Origin: Gelidibacter algens
Lineage (GTDB): Bacteria; Bacteroidota; Bacteroidia; Flavobacteriales; Flavobacteriaceae
NCBI RefSeq assembly: GCF_001678675.1
Contig: NZ_LZRN01000002.1
Span: 62,001 to 126,000 of the forward strand
Reading direction: 5' to 3'
Length of the DNA stretch: 64,000 bases
Within the stretch, counting starts at the first letter, position 1; the number at the start of each line of letters is the position of its first letter. This document shows positions 27,686-36,800 of this stretch, in pieces. The notes under the pieces were generated by a model. It saw nothing but the letters and a program-made list of their open reading frames with translations, had not been told where the DNA came from and ran no database searches. The translations under genes and the position numbers were made by a program.

Positions 27686-28390
27686 TTAGTTCTTTTTAAA
27701 TAGACGTGCCAGATAGTCAAAATGTTCGCCTTCCATTACCAATTCGCATTCTAACCCCACCGCTTTACTGGCAGTTAGCAAGGTGTTGAAATCGAGGTAG
27801 AGCCATTTCATTGGTAGTTCTTCTTCACCTTTGTAACTCAAAAAGTAATCAAGTTCACCATAATAATTGGCATGCATGTCTTGCCAATACCCACCATCAT
27901 CGTCTTCAAACATGTAATTGATATCAGTAGAATCAATTAAAATCTGACCATCAACATTCAAAAGAGCTTTGAGGTGTTTTAAATAGTGAGGCAGTTGTGT
28001 GAGTTCTTGAAAAATTCCCGTGCCGTTCATCAATAATAAAATGGTATCAAAAGTTTCAGTTTCTTCTAATATAGAGTTCAATTTTACATTTTTGACACCC
28101 CTTTTTGTAGCAACTTCAACAGCACCTTTTGAGATGTCAATCGCTTTCAGATCAAAACCTTTTTCTTGAAGATATAAACTATGACTTCCTGCGCCACAAC
28201 CCACATCCAACACTTTTCCATGGGTAAGTTGCAAAGCTTTTTGCTCTAATTTAGGCATTTCACCATAAGCTCTGAATAAGTAGGCGAGTGGTAGTTCATC
28301 GTCCTCAGAAATATTGGTGGACGTGATAATGTTTTCTGTAAAATCGCCATTGAAATAGTCTAATAAAGCGTTCCCAAAAAGGTCTTTCAT
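27686..28390 (-). CDS. Class I SAM-dependent methyltransferase
   Basis: A 234-residue methyltransferase with a canonical motif I (KVLDVGCGAGSHSLYLQEKG, residues about 58-77), an acidic motif II (LKAIDISKGAV) and post-motif ILLLMNGTGIFQEL. The small molecule or protein it methylates is unknown. It is divergent from the Cys-cluster gene, with 69 bp between the two starts, so that gap holds both promoters. Length is normal for the family. Confidence 0.87.
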   Translation of the reverse strand: MKDLFGNALLDYFNGDFTENIITSTNISEDDELPLAYLFRAYGEMPKLEQKALQLTHGKVLDVGCGAGSHSLYLQEKGFDLKAIDISKGAVEVATKRGVKNVKLNSILEETETFDTILLLMNGTGIFQELTQLPHYLKHLKALLNVDGQILIDSTDINYMFEDDDGGYWQDMHANYYGELDYFLSYKGEEELPMKWLYLDFNTLLTASKAVGLECELVMEGEHFDYLARLFKKN

Positions 28391-28459
28391 TGCAAGTTGT
28401 TTTTAAATTGCGTGGTTGCGAAAATCATAAGTTCTTATCTAAAGTGTTATTTTCGCACA

Positions 28460-28954
28460 ATGCAAGACGTTATCCACAATCTTCCAAAGCTCGCCAAAGA
28501 TAAGCATAAGGAGAATAAAACCTTCTTTACCAAACTCAAAAAGAAGCCACCAAAGCAGCTTGATTATATCATGGAGGAATTGCATGAGGAAGAATTTAAA
28601 CAAACCGACTGCCTTAAATGTGCCAATTGCTGCAAAACGACAGGGCCACTATTTACAGATAAAGATGTAGATAGAATAGCAAAACACTTCAGGTTAAAAC
28701 CCTCACAATTTATTGAGCAATATTTGAGAGTAGATGAAGATAATGACTATGTATTGCAAAGCGTTCCGTGTACGTTTTTGGGTGAAGATAATTATTGTTC
28801 CATCTATGATGTCAGACCAAAAGCGTGTAGAGAATTTCCACATACCGATAGAAAGAAATTTCAACAAATTTCCTACCTTACATTAAAAAATGTCGCTATC
28901 TGTCCTGCAGCCTTTAATATTGTAGAAGAAATGAAACGACGTATAAAACTATAA
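28460..28954 (+). CDS. YkgJ-family cysteine cluster protein
   Basis: A 164-residue protein of the YkgJ/Fli B-like CxxCxxCC family (formerly UPF0153). The cluster DCLKCANCCKTTGPLFT lies near residues 51-67, with further cysteines in PCTFLGEDNYCSIYDVRPKACREFP and CPAAFNI, suggesting zinc or iron-sulfur binding. Molecular function is not established. I chose the ATG at 28460 (MQDVIHNL), in line with the conserved N-terminus; the frame stays open upstream to 28397. The next gene begins 10 bp downstream. Confidence 0.88.
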   Translation: MQDVIHNLPKLAKDKHKENKTFFTKLKKKPPKQLDYIMEELHEEEFKQTDCLKCANCCKTTGPLFTDKDVDRIAKHFRLKPSQFIEQYLRVDEDNDYVLQSVPCTFLGEDNYCSIYDVRPKACREFPHTDRKKFQQISYLTLKNVAICPAAFNIVEEMKRRIKL

Positions 28955-28964
28955 AGTTTATGCC

Positions 28965-29864
28965 ATGAAAAGATGTATTCTGTTTTTAATAGTAATCTTA
29001 TCGGCCTCTAGTTTGTGTTTTTCACAACAGTGGATGACATCTTTTGATGCTGCAAAACGCATCGCTTTAGTTCAGGACAAATTTCTATTCGTGATATGGG
29101 AAGATGCGGCTTTAATACCATATCCTGTAATTATGAATGATGCAAAAGGGAACGAGATTGTTTTTGATAACATGTTTGACCATCAGGAGATCAACCAAAT
29201 TATTTGGGAGTATTTTGTGCCTGTAAAGTTGAGTGAAGATCTTTATGGCAAATTGTATGATCAGATAAAAGATACGCGCAATAGAAGCTATATCGCTCAA
29301 TTTGAAGATGACAATATCAAGATTATGGATGTTAATGGTTTTATCCTGAATAGATCTGTGTCTCCGGAAGCTTATTTTAATCTCTCAGAATTCATCAGTA
29401 GATATGCTTTAAATACCTCTTTTTTGAAGGCTGAATTGGGCAATTATGCTGAGCACAAAGATTTCAATTCCGCTTTTCGTTTGGCATTTAAATATATGGA
29501 TTATGCCATTTTGGTTGATGAAAAACTCAGAAAGGATGTTATTAATATGGCCAACATGTATTTAGACAATGCTGATAAGTATGTGTTGCAAAGTGATGTG
29601 AACGATAAGAATAATCTAACCAATAAGAGCAACTTATTGAGATTATCTCAAGACCTCATAAGAAACCGACCTGGAAAGGTACTTCGGCAGCTAAAAAAGT
29701 ATGACGGGTCAGAAACTGATGAGACTAATGAGGGGTTGCTTGCTTTTCTGTATTACACGGCGTATCAACTTAAGAATGATAAAAAGGATGCTGAGCAATG
29801 GAAAAGCAAAGTTTCTTTAGTAAATTTGAGAAAAGCTGAATTAATCACCAATCTCCATTTATAA
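28965..29864 (+). CDS. Secreted thioredoxin-fold-like protein without CXXC
   Basis: A 299-residue exported protein with a clear signal peptide (MKRCILFLIVILSASSLCFSQ). Residues about 22-130 look like a thioredoxin-like domain (WMTSFDAAKRIALVQDKFLFVIW, then IKIMDVNGFIL), but the CXXC redox site is absent. The C-terminal 150 residues are helical, TPR-like (AELGNYAEHKDFNSAFRLAFKYMDYA). I do not recognise a named family. It lies 10 bp after the Cys-cluster gene and 4 bp before the sterol-desaturase gene, so the three form an operon. Confidence 0.75.
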   Translation: MKRCILFLIVILSASSLCFSQQWMTSFDAAKRIALVQDKFLFVIWEDAALIPYPVIMNDAKGNEIVFDNMFDHQEINQIIWEYFVPVKLSEDLYGKLYDQIKDTRNRSYIAQFEDDNIKIMDVNGFILNRSVSPEAYFNLSEFISRYALNTSFLKAELGNYAEHKDFNSAFRLAFKYMDYAILVDEKLRKDVINMANMYLDNADKYVLQSDVNDKNNLTNKSNLLRLSQDLIRNRPGKVLRQLKKYDGSETDETNEGLLAFLYYTAYQLKNDKKDAEQWKSKVSLVNLRKAELITNLHL

Positions 29865-29868
29865 CCTA

Positions 29869-30715
29869 TTGGAAGCGATCATCGATTATTTCGAAACCAT
29901 CCCATCACTCCACAGAAGTCTTATTCTTGTAGGGGGTATTACGTTGTTTTGGCTGTTGGAAGGTATTTTGCCCTTATTTAAGTTCACCTATAAAAAATGG
30001 ACACATGCCATCCCTAATATGTTCTTCACCTTAACAACAGTTATTATAAATTTCGGATTGGCTTTTTTATTATTAAAAAACTGCCGATTGGGTCAAAATC
30101 AACGACTTCGGAATCATCAACTGGTTGCCAGAAATGTCACTTTGGTTATATGCCTTATTGGGTGTGATGTTGCTTGATTTTGTGGGGGCCTATTTGCCGC
30201 ATTATGTTGAGCACAGAGTGAAGCTTTTGTGGCGGGTGCATTTGGTGCACCATACAGATCATAATGTTGATACAACAACCGCAAACCGCCATCATCCATT
30301 GGAAAGTGTCATTAGGTTTACATTCACACTTTTCGGCGTATTTATCATAGGCACGCCCATTGCTTTAGTGTTTTTGTACCAATCCATGTCTTTAGTGGCC
30401 ACACAATTTACCCATGCCAATATTAAAATGCCAAAAAAATTGGACAAGCTCATGAGCTATGTTCTGGTATCTCCAGACATGCATAAGGTCCACCATCACT
30501 ACGTTTTGCCATATACAGATTCTAACTACGGGAATATCTTTTCAATCTGGGACCGATTGTTTGGGACATTTATGGTTTTAGATCGAGAGAAAATAATCTA
30601 TGGCGTCGATACTTTTCCTGATGAAATTGCAAATGGAAATATCAAAGCGTTATTAAAACAGCCATTTCACAAGTATCGGAAACCAACAACTATTGACGAT
30701 GTTAAGTCAACCTAG
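29869..30715 (+). pseudogene. Sterol desaturase / fatty-acid hydroxylase family protein, one frameshift
   Basis: A TTG start at 29869 opens MEAIIDYFETIPSLHRSLILVGG with two hydrophobic helices. The frame shifts at the A6 run 30075-30080; removing one A gives LLLLKTADWVKINDFGIINWLPEMS and a 281-residue membrane di-iron hydroxylase. The eight-histidine motif is complete: HYVEH, HLVHHTDH, HHPLE and HKVHHHY. Such enzymes hydroxylate or desaturate membrane lipids such as sterols, carotenoids or alkylglycerols; the substrate here is unknown. Intact active-site histidines argue that the break is recent or an artefact. Confidence 0.83.
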
Positions 30716-30802
30716 AAAATCTTATTTTATTCGAATAACAGATATAGTTGTTCCGGTTTTAGGCTTTTTTTGTCGGTATCTGCAGTACCTCTAAAGCTCC
30801 GT

Positions 30803-31000
30803 TCAGGAAAACATACTTTTTTGCAGTCGTAATTCTTCTAGCGCCGCGCTTTGAGCTTCTTCCATTTTTAAAGCGTCTTCAGTCTTTGTAATTTGTACTT
30901 CATACTTTGTACTTTTAGAACCGTTTCCACAAGAAATCAATCCCAAAACAATTCCAGTTATTATCTGGAAAAACGTATTTTTGAACATCTTTAACAGCAT
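30803..31000 (-). CDS. Small putative lipoprotein
   Basis: A 65-residue frame with a lipoprotein-like N-terminus (MFKNTFFQIITGIVLGLISCGNG, the Cys near residue 24) and a charged, Glu/Lys-rich tail (TEDALKMEEAQSAALEELRLQ). There is no recognisable domain. It is divergent from the permease gene at 31010, with only 9 bp between starts, which leaves little room for two promoters. It may be a real small exported protein or a chance frame. Confidence 0.4.
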   Translation of the reverse strand: MLLKMFKNTFFQIITGIVLGLISCGNGSKSTKYEVQITKTEDALKMEEAQSAALEELRLQKSMFS

Positions 31001-31009
31001 CTGAAAATT

Positions 31010-32245
31010 TTGAATTACGAGTTTTTTATAGCGAAACGTATTATTGGCAGCAAAGCTTATAAAAGCAGTGTGTCAGCACCAATAATAAAAATTGGTATTG
31101 CTGCCATTGCTATCGGTATTGTGGTAATGCTTATTGCGATTGCAACGGGTATCGGACTTCAGCAAAAAATAAGAGATAAGGTGGTGGCCTTCAATGGCCA
31201 TGTGACCATTACTAATTTTGACAGTAATGCGTCTGACGAATCTGAAATTCCAATCAGCAAAAACCAAGATTTTTATCCTGAGTTTGAAAGCGTTGCCGGT
31301 ATTAGCCATATCCAAGCTACGGCTACCAAATTTGGGGTGATCCGTACAGAAACTGATTTTGAAGGGATCGTACTCAAAGGGGTGGGCTCCGATTATGATT
31401 GGCGCTATTTTAAAGATTTTCTCACTGAAGGAAGACTCCCTGATTATTCCGGTGAAATGAGCAATGACGTTGTTATTTCAGAATATTTGGCCAACCGTTT
31501 GCAATTCGAGGTGGGCGATAGTTTTCAAACCGTTTTTAAAAAGGAAAGTATTGATCAGATGCCTTGGTTAAGAGCCTTTAAAATTGTGGGGATCTATAAT
31601 TCCGGATTTAAGGAACTCGATGAAAAATTTGTGATGGGGGATATTCGTCATGTACAACGTCTCAATAAATGGAATGCAGATCAAGTAGGGAATTTTGAGG
31701 TTTTTATTGACGATTTCAATCAAATTGAAACCAAAGGCATGGAAATCTACGATACCATTCCGTCAGACCTCGATGTAACCACAGTGGAGCAAAAGTACGT
31801 CTCCATTTTTGAGTGGATCAGTATTTTTGACAACAATACCTATGGCATTATCGGCATTATGATTCTTGTAGCTGGTATTAATATGATTACCGCTTTATTG
31901 GTCTTGATTTTAGAGCGTACCCAAATGATTGGTATTCTCAAGGCTTTGGGAAGCAATAATTGGAGTATTAGAAAAGTGTTCTTATACAACGCAACCTATT
32001 TGATTGGACTGGGATTATTTTGGGGGAATTCAATCGGTTTGGGATTGTTGTTGGCCCAGAAATATTTTGGTTTAGTGACTTTGAACCCTGAGGTGTATTA
32101 TGTTACCCAAGCTCCTGTGTATCTCAATATAGACTATATTTTGATGCTCAATTTTGGAACCTTTGTTGTGTGTTTGTTGATGCTATTAATTCCGTCAGTG
32201 ATCATTACTAAAATTTCTCCGGTTAAGGCGATGCGGTTTGATTAG
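31010..32245 (+). CDS. LolC/E-type ABC transporter permease (FtsX/MacB-like)
   Basis: A 411-residue permease with one N-terminal transmembrane helix (about residues 22-48, IKIGIAAIAIGIVVMLIAIA), a large periplasmic MacB-PCD-like domain, then three C-terminal helices in an FtsX domain (GIMILVAGINMITALLVLIL, with RTQMIGILKALGSNNWSIRKVFL). This is the LolC/LolE architecture; in this phylum one such protein probably extracts lipoproteins from the inner membrane with a separate LolD ATPase, which is not in the window. The start is TTG 31010 (MNYEFFIAKRII), fixed by the conserved N-terminus. Confidence 0.87.
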   Translation: MNYEFFIAKRIIGSKAYKSSVSAPIIKIGIAAIAIGIVVMLIAIATGIGLQQKIRDKVVAFNGHVTITNFDSNASDESEIPISKNQDFYPEFESVAGISHIQATATKFGVIRTETDFEGIVLKGVGSDYDWRYFKDFLTEGRLPDYSGEMSNDVVISEYLANRLQFEVGDSFQTVFKKESIDQMPWLRAFKIVGIYNSGFKELDEKFVMGDIRHVQRLNKWNADQVGNFEVFIDDFNQIETKGMEIYDTIPSDLDVTTVEQKYVSIFEWISIFDNNTYGIIGIMILVAGINMITALLVLILERTQMIGILKALGSNNWSIRKVFLYNATYLIGLGLFWGNSIGLGLLLAQKYFGLVTLNPEVYYVTQAPVYLNIDYILMLNFGTFVVCLLMLLIPSVIITKISPVKAMRFD

Positions 32246-32250
32246 TTTAG

Positions 32251-32425
32251 TCTGCAGTCATCAGTCTGCAGTCTGCAGTCTTCAGTCTTCAGTCTGCAGT
32301 CTTCAGTCTTCAGTCTTCAGTCTTCGGTCATCAGTCATCAGTCTTCAGTCTGCAGTCTTCAGTCTTCAGTCTTCAGTCTTCAGTGATCAGTCTTCAGTCT
32401 TCGGTCATCAGTCATCAGTCTGCAG
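32251..32425. repeat. Tandem 7-bp repeat array, unit TCTTCAG, 25 copies
   Basis: Twenty-five heptads stay in register for 175 bp: TCTTCAG is commonest, with TCTGCAG, TCATCAG, TCTTCGG and TGATCAG variants. The variants recur in blocks (TCTTCGG-TCATCAG-TCATCAG appears twice), which points to duplication of larger units. The frames it opens are low-complexity and not genes. The rest of the gap to the cysteine synthase (32426-32599) holds only its promoter. Confidence 0.95.
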
Positions 32426-32572
32426 TTGATGGCAGAATAAGGATTTATCACAATAGTCATGTTTTTCCCTTATACACGTATATTCCATAAAAAAATCTCT
32501 GTGACCCTCTGTGAATCTCTGTGTAATAATTAAGCATAACAGTTCTAAGTTTAGTAAATCAAAAATTCCCCT

Positions 32573-32580
32573 TACCTTTG
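32573..32580 (+). promoter_or_regulatory. -7 element for the cysteine synthase gene
   Basis: TACCTTTG, matching TANNTTTG, 19 bp before the ATG at 32600. A weak TTAG lies 18 bases upstream. Confidence 0.55.
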
Positions 32581-32599
32581 CATTCTTAAAAAGAAACAC

Positions 32600-33580
32600 A
32601 TGCAATACGCAGAAAACATACTTGAAACTATCGGGAACACCCCTTTGGTAAAACTCAACAAATTAACAAAAGACTTACCATGTTTGGTTTTGGCCAAATA
32701 TGAAACGTTCAATCCAGGCAACTCTGTTAAGGATAGAATGGCGGTTAGAATGATTGAAGATGCTGAAGCAGATGGCCGATTGCAACCTGGAGGCACCATT
32801 ATTGAAGGAACCTCGGGCAATACCGGCATGGGGTTGGCCTTGGCTGCCATTGTAAAAGGTTACAAATGTATTTTTGTGCTTTCCGATAAACAATCAAAAG
32901 AAAAAATGGATATTCTGCGTGCGGTTGGTGCTGAGGTTATTGTCTGTCCTACAGATGTGGAACCGACAGATCCTAGAAGCTATTATTCGGTTTCCAAACG
33001 TTTGGGTGAAGAAACGCCAAATTCTTGGTATGTGAATCAATATGACAATTTAAGCAATACCAAAGCTCATTATGAGAGTACGGGTCCTGAAATCTGGAAA
33101 CAGACGGATGGTAAGATTACACACTTTGTGGTTGGTGTTGGTACTGGTGGCACAATTTCTGGCGTAGGGAAATATCTGAAAGAGCAAAATCCTGATATTA
33201 AAATCTGGGGAATTGACACATACGGAAGCGTTTTTAAAAAATATCACGAAACTGGTATTTTTGATGAGAAGGAAATTTATCCCTATGTGACCGAAGGGAT
33301 TGGTGAAGATATCCTCCCGAAAAATGTCAATTTTGATATTATCGATGGTTTTGAGAAAGTAACCGATAAAGATGCCGCCGTGTACACACAATTATTGGCA
33401 AAAGAAGAAGGCATGTTCTTAGGGAATTCAGCAGGTGCAGCCATAAAAGGGGTGTTGCAATTAAAAGACCACTTTACAAAAGATGATGTGGTTGTGGTTT
33501 TATTCCATGATCATGGCAGCCGCTATGTAGGTAAAATGTTCAATGATGAATGGATGAAGAAGATGGGGTATATTGATTGA
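32600..33580 (+). CDS. PLP-dependent cysteine synthase family protein
   Basis: A 326-residue fold-type II PLP enzyme of the CysK/CysM/CBS group, making cysteine from O-acetylserine and sulfide (or a related beta-replacement). The PLP lysine is in NPGNSVKDRMAV at about residue 42, the substrate loop is EGTSGNTGMGLA near 70, and the phosphate-binding GVGTGGTISGVG near 175. There is no C-terminal CBS domain. The C-terminal LFHDHGSRYVGKMFNDEWM resembles the cystathionine-beta-synthase-like subgroup, so the second substrate could be serine or homocysteine. Promoter and terminator flank it, so it is monocistronic. Confidence 0.9.
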   Translation: MQYAENILETIGNTPLVKLNKLTKDLPCLVLAKYETFNPGNSVKDRMAVRMIEDAEADGRLQPGGTIIEGTSGNTGMGLALAAIVKGYKCIFVLSDKQSKEKMDILRAVGAEVIVCPTDVEPTDPRSYYSVSKRLGEETPNSWYVNQYDNLSNTKAHYESTGPEIWKQTDGKITHFVVGVGTGGTISGVGKYLKEQNPDIKIWGIDTYGSVFKKYHETGIFDEKEIYPYVTEGIGEDILPKNVNFDIIDGFEKVTDKDAAVYTQLLAKEEGMFLGNSAGAAIKGVLQLKDHFTKDDVVVVLFHDHGSRYVGKMFNDEWMKKMGYID

Positions 33581-33690
33581 TTTTTTTATAGATATAAGAC
33601 CGCTTCGCTGTTAGATTTTAGATGCTAGACTGCTCAGGGTTGTGATTTTTAACCCTTCCGTCTTTAAGCTCTTTTCTGAGCTTAAATCCT

Positions 33691-33720
33691 CCTTCCCTTG
33701 AAGTAAGGGAAGGGTTTTTT
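33691..33720 (+). terminator. Rho-independent terminator after the cysteine synthase gene
   Basis: Stem CCTTCCCTT / AAGGGAAGG with loop GAAGT, then TTTTTT. A second hairpin (TTTAAGCTC-TTTTCT-GAGCTTAAA) lies just upstream at 33662-33685. Confidence 0.85.
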
Positions 33721-33732
33721 GTCAGTTTTGCA

Positions 33733-33802
33733 CGTCCAGCTTCCAACTTCTCGCGTCCAGCTTCTAACTCCTAACTCCTAACTCCTAGCTTCCAGCTTCA
33801 CA
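33733..33802. repeat. Tandem 7-bp repeat, units CTCCTAA/CTTCCAG/CGTCCAG
   Basis: Ten heptads in register between the cysK-type terminator and the 3' end of the macroglobulin gene, with three near-identical CTCCTAA copies in the centre. Same period as the arrays at 4107, 20621 and 32251 but a different unit. Confidence 0.85.
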
Positions 33803-33811
33803 CTTTTCCCT

Positions 33812-36800
33812 TTACTCCACATTAACTCGTACCCCTTCACTATGACTCGTAAATTCAGGCGCATACATACTCTGAATGGTTGTGATGCCGTTGCTCATAT
33901 TCCCGCTATTGTTAACACGTAAATCATATTCAAACACATAGATGCCTTTAGGCAGATAGTCGAAAAAGAAATTTGTGGCGGCATCTTTTGTGCTTTCATA
34001 ATAGCCCAACCCGTCTTGGTATTTATAGCTTGAGATCACGTTAATTGGTTCAAAACCTGCAGCACGCATATCTTTCATATGTAAGAACTCCATGTCTCTA
34101 TCGCTTCGTAATTCGATGCGGACTCTTACCAAATCGCCAACCTTCAAATCAGTTTCAGGAGTCATTTCAGAAAGCTGTTCGCCTTTATCGGTGTTGGTTT
34201 TTAAGAACAGTTTTTTCTTTAATTGTAGCGGAGTTTCAGCAAAAGTAATCTTGTCCAGATCCTCAAAATACTGCCAGTACAAACCACCCCAAGCAATCCC
34301 GTCTCCTGTTTTGGTCAAGGTCACATTTGCCATTTCGGGTTTTATCTCAGATCCACTCCATGATGTTTTGTAGTAACCGGTTCCAGCTTCTACTTTCACA
34401 TCTTCTAATGTTGAAGGCATTATTTTCTCACCACCTACAGCAACATCAACCATATCTGTAACACTTAACCAATCACTACCTTGCAACAACAACGCGTAAA
34501 CCGCTTCAGTTGTGGCCTTGGTAGTTTTCCAACTGTTGGTTTGTTTATTTTTAAGCAACCATATCTTTAAATTATCAATTGTTTTGGTGTCGTTCTGGAT
34601 TTCCGAAAAAGCTTCAATCATAAGGGCCTGTGTTTCAATGGGCGCTTGGTACCAATGCCAAGATGCTTTATTGTCTTTCCAATACATGCCCAATTCATCA
34701 GAGGTAATGCTGTTTTCCTTCAATGATTTTAAGATCTTCTCAGCAGTTTTGGAATCCTTTGCACGATGAGATACCATCGCCATCAATCCTTTGGCATATA
34801 ACGATTGGCTCAACCAATACTTTTGGATTTGTGTTTGATAATAGGTGGTTATGGTTTGTAGGTCTTTGGTTCTGGTTATTTCAGGAAAAAAGCTGCGCAG
34901 ATACAAATAATGCAATTGCGTGTAGCTCAAATGGTTTTTACTCAAGTCCGCATCTTTATCGAATTTGCGAAGGTCTTTGTATTCTTGAATAAATTCGGCA
35001 TCTAAATAAGCGATGGCTTTTTTAATTATTTGATCAGAAGGCCCTTCGACTGTGCTGACATTGAGTTGTTTCAAATGCCCAAACCCAGTAATAATGTGTT
35101 GCGTTATGTATCGGTTTGCCCGTCCGCCTTTAAACCAAGCCCAAGCGCCATTGGTCATTTGGTTGTTTTGAAGTTTGCGCTGTGCCGATTGCAATTCGTT
35201 ATTCATTTTGTTCATGTCGAACAATAAGGCGATGCGTTTCTTTTGTTCTGTTTCAGATCGGGCGTCACGCAACCAAGGTGTTTCTTGAATGAGAATGTTT
35301 TTCAACTCTTCATTCTTTTCAAGAGTACTCATTAAAGCATCTTGAGAAGCCCATTGGTCGAAAACTTCCCTAATTCTCGGATTGCTTTTCGCTATATGAC
35401 TTGCCAGCGCATTCGCATAATATCTGCTGAAAATTTGCTCGTTACAATCATAAGGATATTCCATTAAGTAGGGGAGTGCCTGAACGGCATACCACGCCGG
35501 ATTGGAGGTCATCTCCAAAGTCAGTTTGTGGTTTTTAAGGGTTGTTGAGGTATTGGTTTTTAATTTATTCAAAGTGAAGGTTCGCGTTTCATTGGAACGA
35601 ATCCACATGGGTAAAGTTTCCGTTACCAACATTCTGTTGGAAAGCACAGGAAGTGCGTTTTGCTCGCCATCACTAAAAGCACCTGACTTTGCTATTACTT
35701 TATATTGAACGGCATCCACGTGATCAGGAATAGTTAGGTTCCAAGTGATTTGGGTATTCCCTTTTGCATCTACAGAAAAAGACGTTCTGTTTTCAGCATT
35801 GCCAAGTTGCGCATCAATAGGAGTTCCGGTTATGGCGTCAAAAAGCTGTAAAATGGCTTCTCCGGACAATGGCTGTTCTGTGAGGTTTGCAATTTTCGTA
35901 CTTATTGAAATCGTATCCCCATGACGTAAAAATCGAGGCGCATTTGGGATGACCATCAATTCTTTTTGGGTCACAGTTTCTAAAGATGTGGTTGCACTTT
36001 CCAATGATGTAGTATGCGCCAACAATTGCAATTTCCATTTGGTCAAAGCTTCTGGTGTTGTGAAACTGAAGCTGACATTGCCTTCCGCATCGGTTTGTAG
36101 GTGCGGGAAAAAAAATGCCGTTTCTTGAAGGTTTTTGCGGATCGCAACGGATTCTAGATCTTCTTTTGGTTTTGATTCAGGTGCTGCAAGAGCATCATAG
36201 GAATCTTTTTCAACATTTCCAGCTCCTTTGACAAAAGGAGTCTCCAATGCTTTTCCTTCTGAATCTTCCATTTCTATGTTTTCAGCTACAGTTATTGAAG
36301 CATTGCCTCTTAATCTAATCGCTGTCCCATAACCAAAATGAAATCCAAACCAATTCCATTGGTCATAGTTTTGATCTGAATAGCCTAAAGTATTGGTTGG
36401 CACATATGCGTAAAAAGCACCGCTTCCAAAACTTTTAATGGCGCGCCGTTTGTTTTGGCTATAATACAAAGGCTGATATAGCGGACTAAATTGCCATTGG
36501 TGCGGTTGAAACTGATCTAAGGACATGTCATACATGCTTGCCAGTAGTTCAGCGCTTACTTTATCACCTTGAGGACCTTTGATGTTGAAACTCCATGTTT
36601 CATCGGTTCCTGGTTCTAATTTATCTCTAAAGGTTTTAGTTTCGATGGTCAACTCTGTTTTTGGATAAGGCACCGAAATGGTTTTTGTCCCCGATTGAAA
36701 ACTGTTAAATGCCGCAAAACTGTAGTGTATGGCAAATCCGCCCAAATCTGAATCCGTGACAGGAACGGCAATTGTTTTTTTATTATCGCTCAGCGGAATT

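Noticed and set aside
29869-30177. Stand-alone 102-residue membrane protein
   Set aside because: The two helices match the front of the sterol-desaturase family and continue in the next frame after one base.
32251-32425. Possible CRISPR array
   Set aside because: Units are 7 bp head to tail with no spacers and no cas genes nearby.
32238-32429. 63-codon plus-strand frame across the heptamer array
   Set aside because: It is a translation of TCTTCAG-type repeats (Ser/Val/Gln/Cys periodic) with no start signal; non-triplet repeats open frames by chance.
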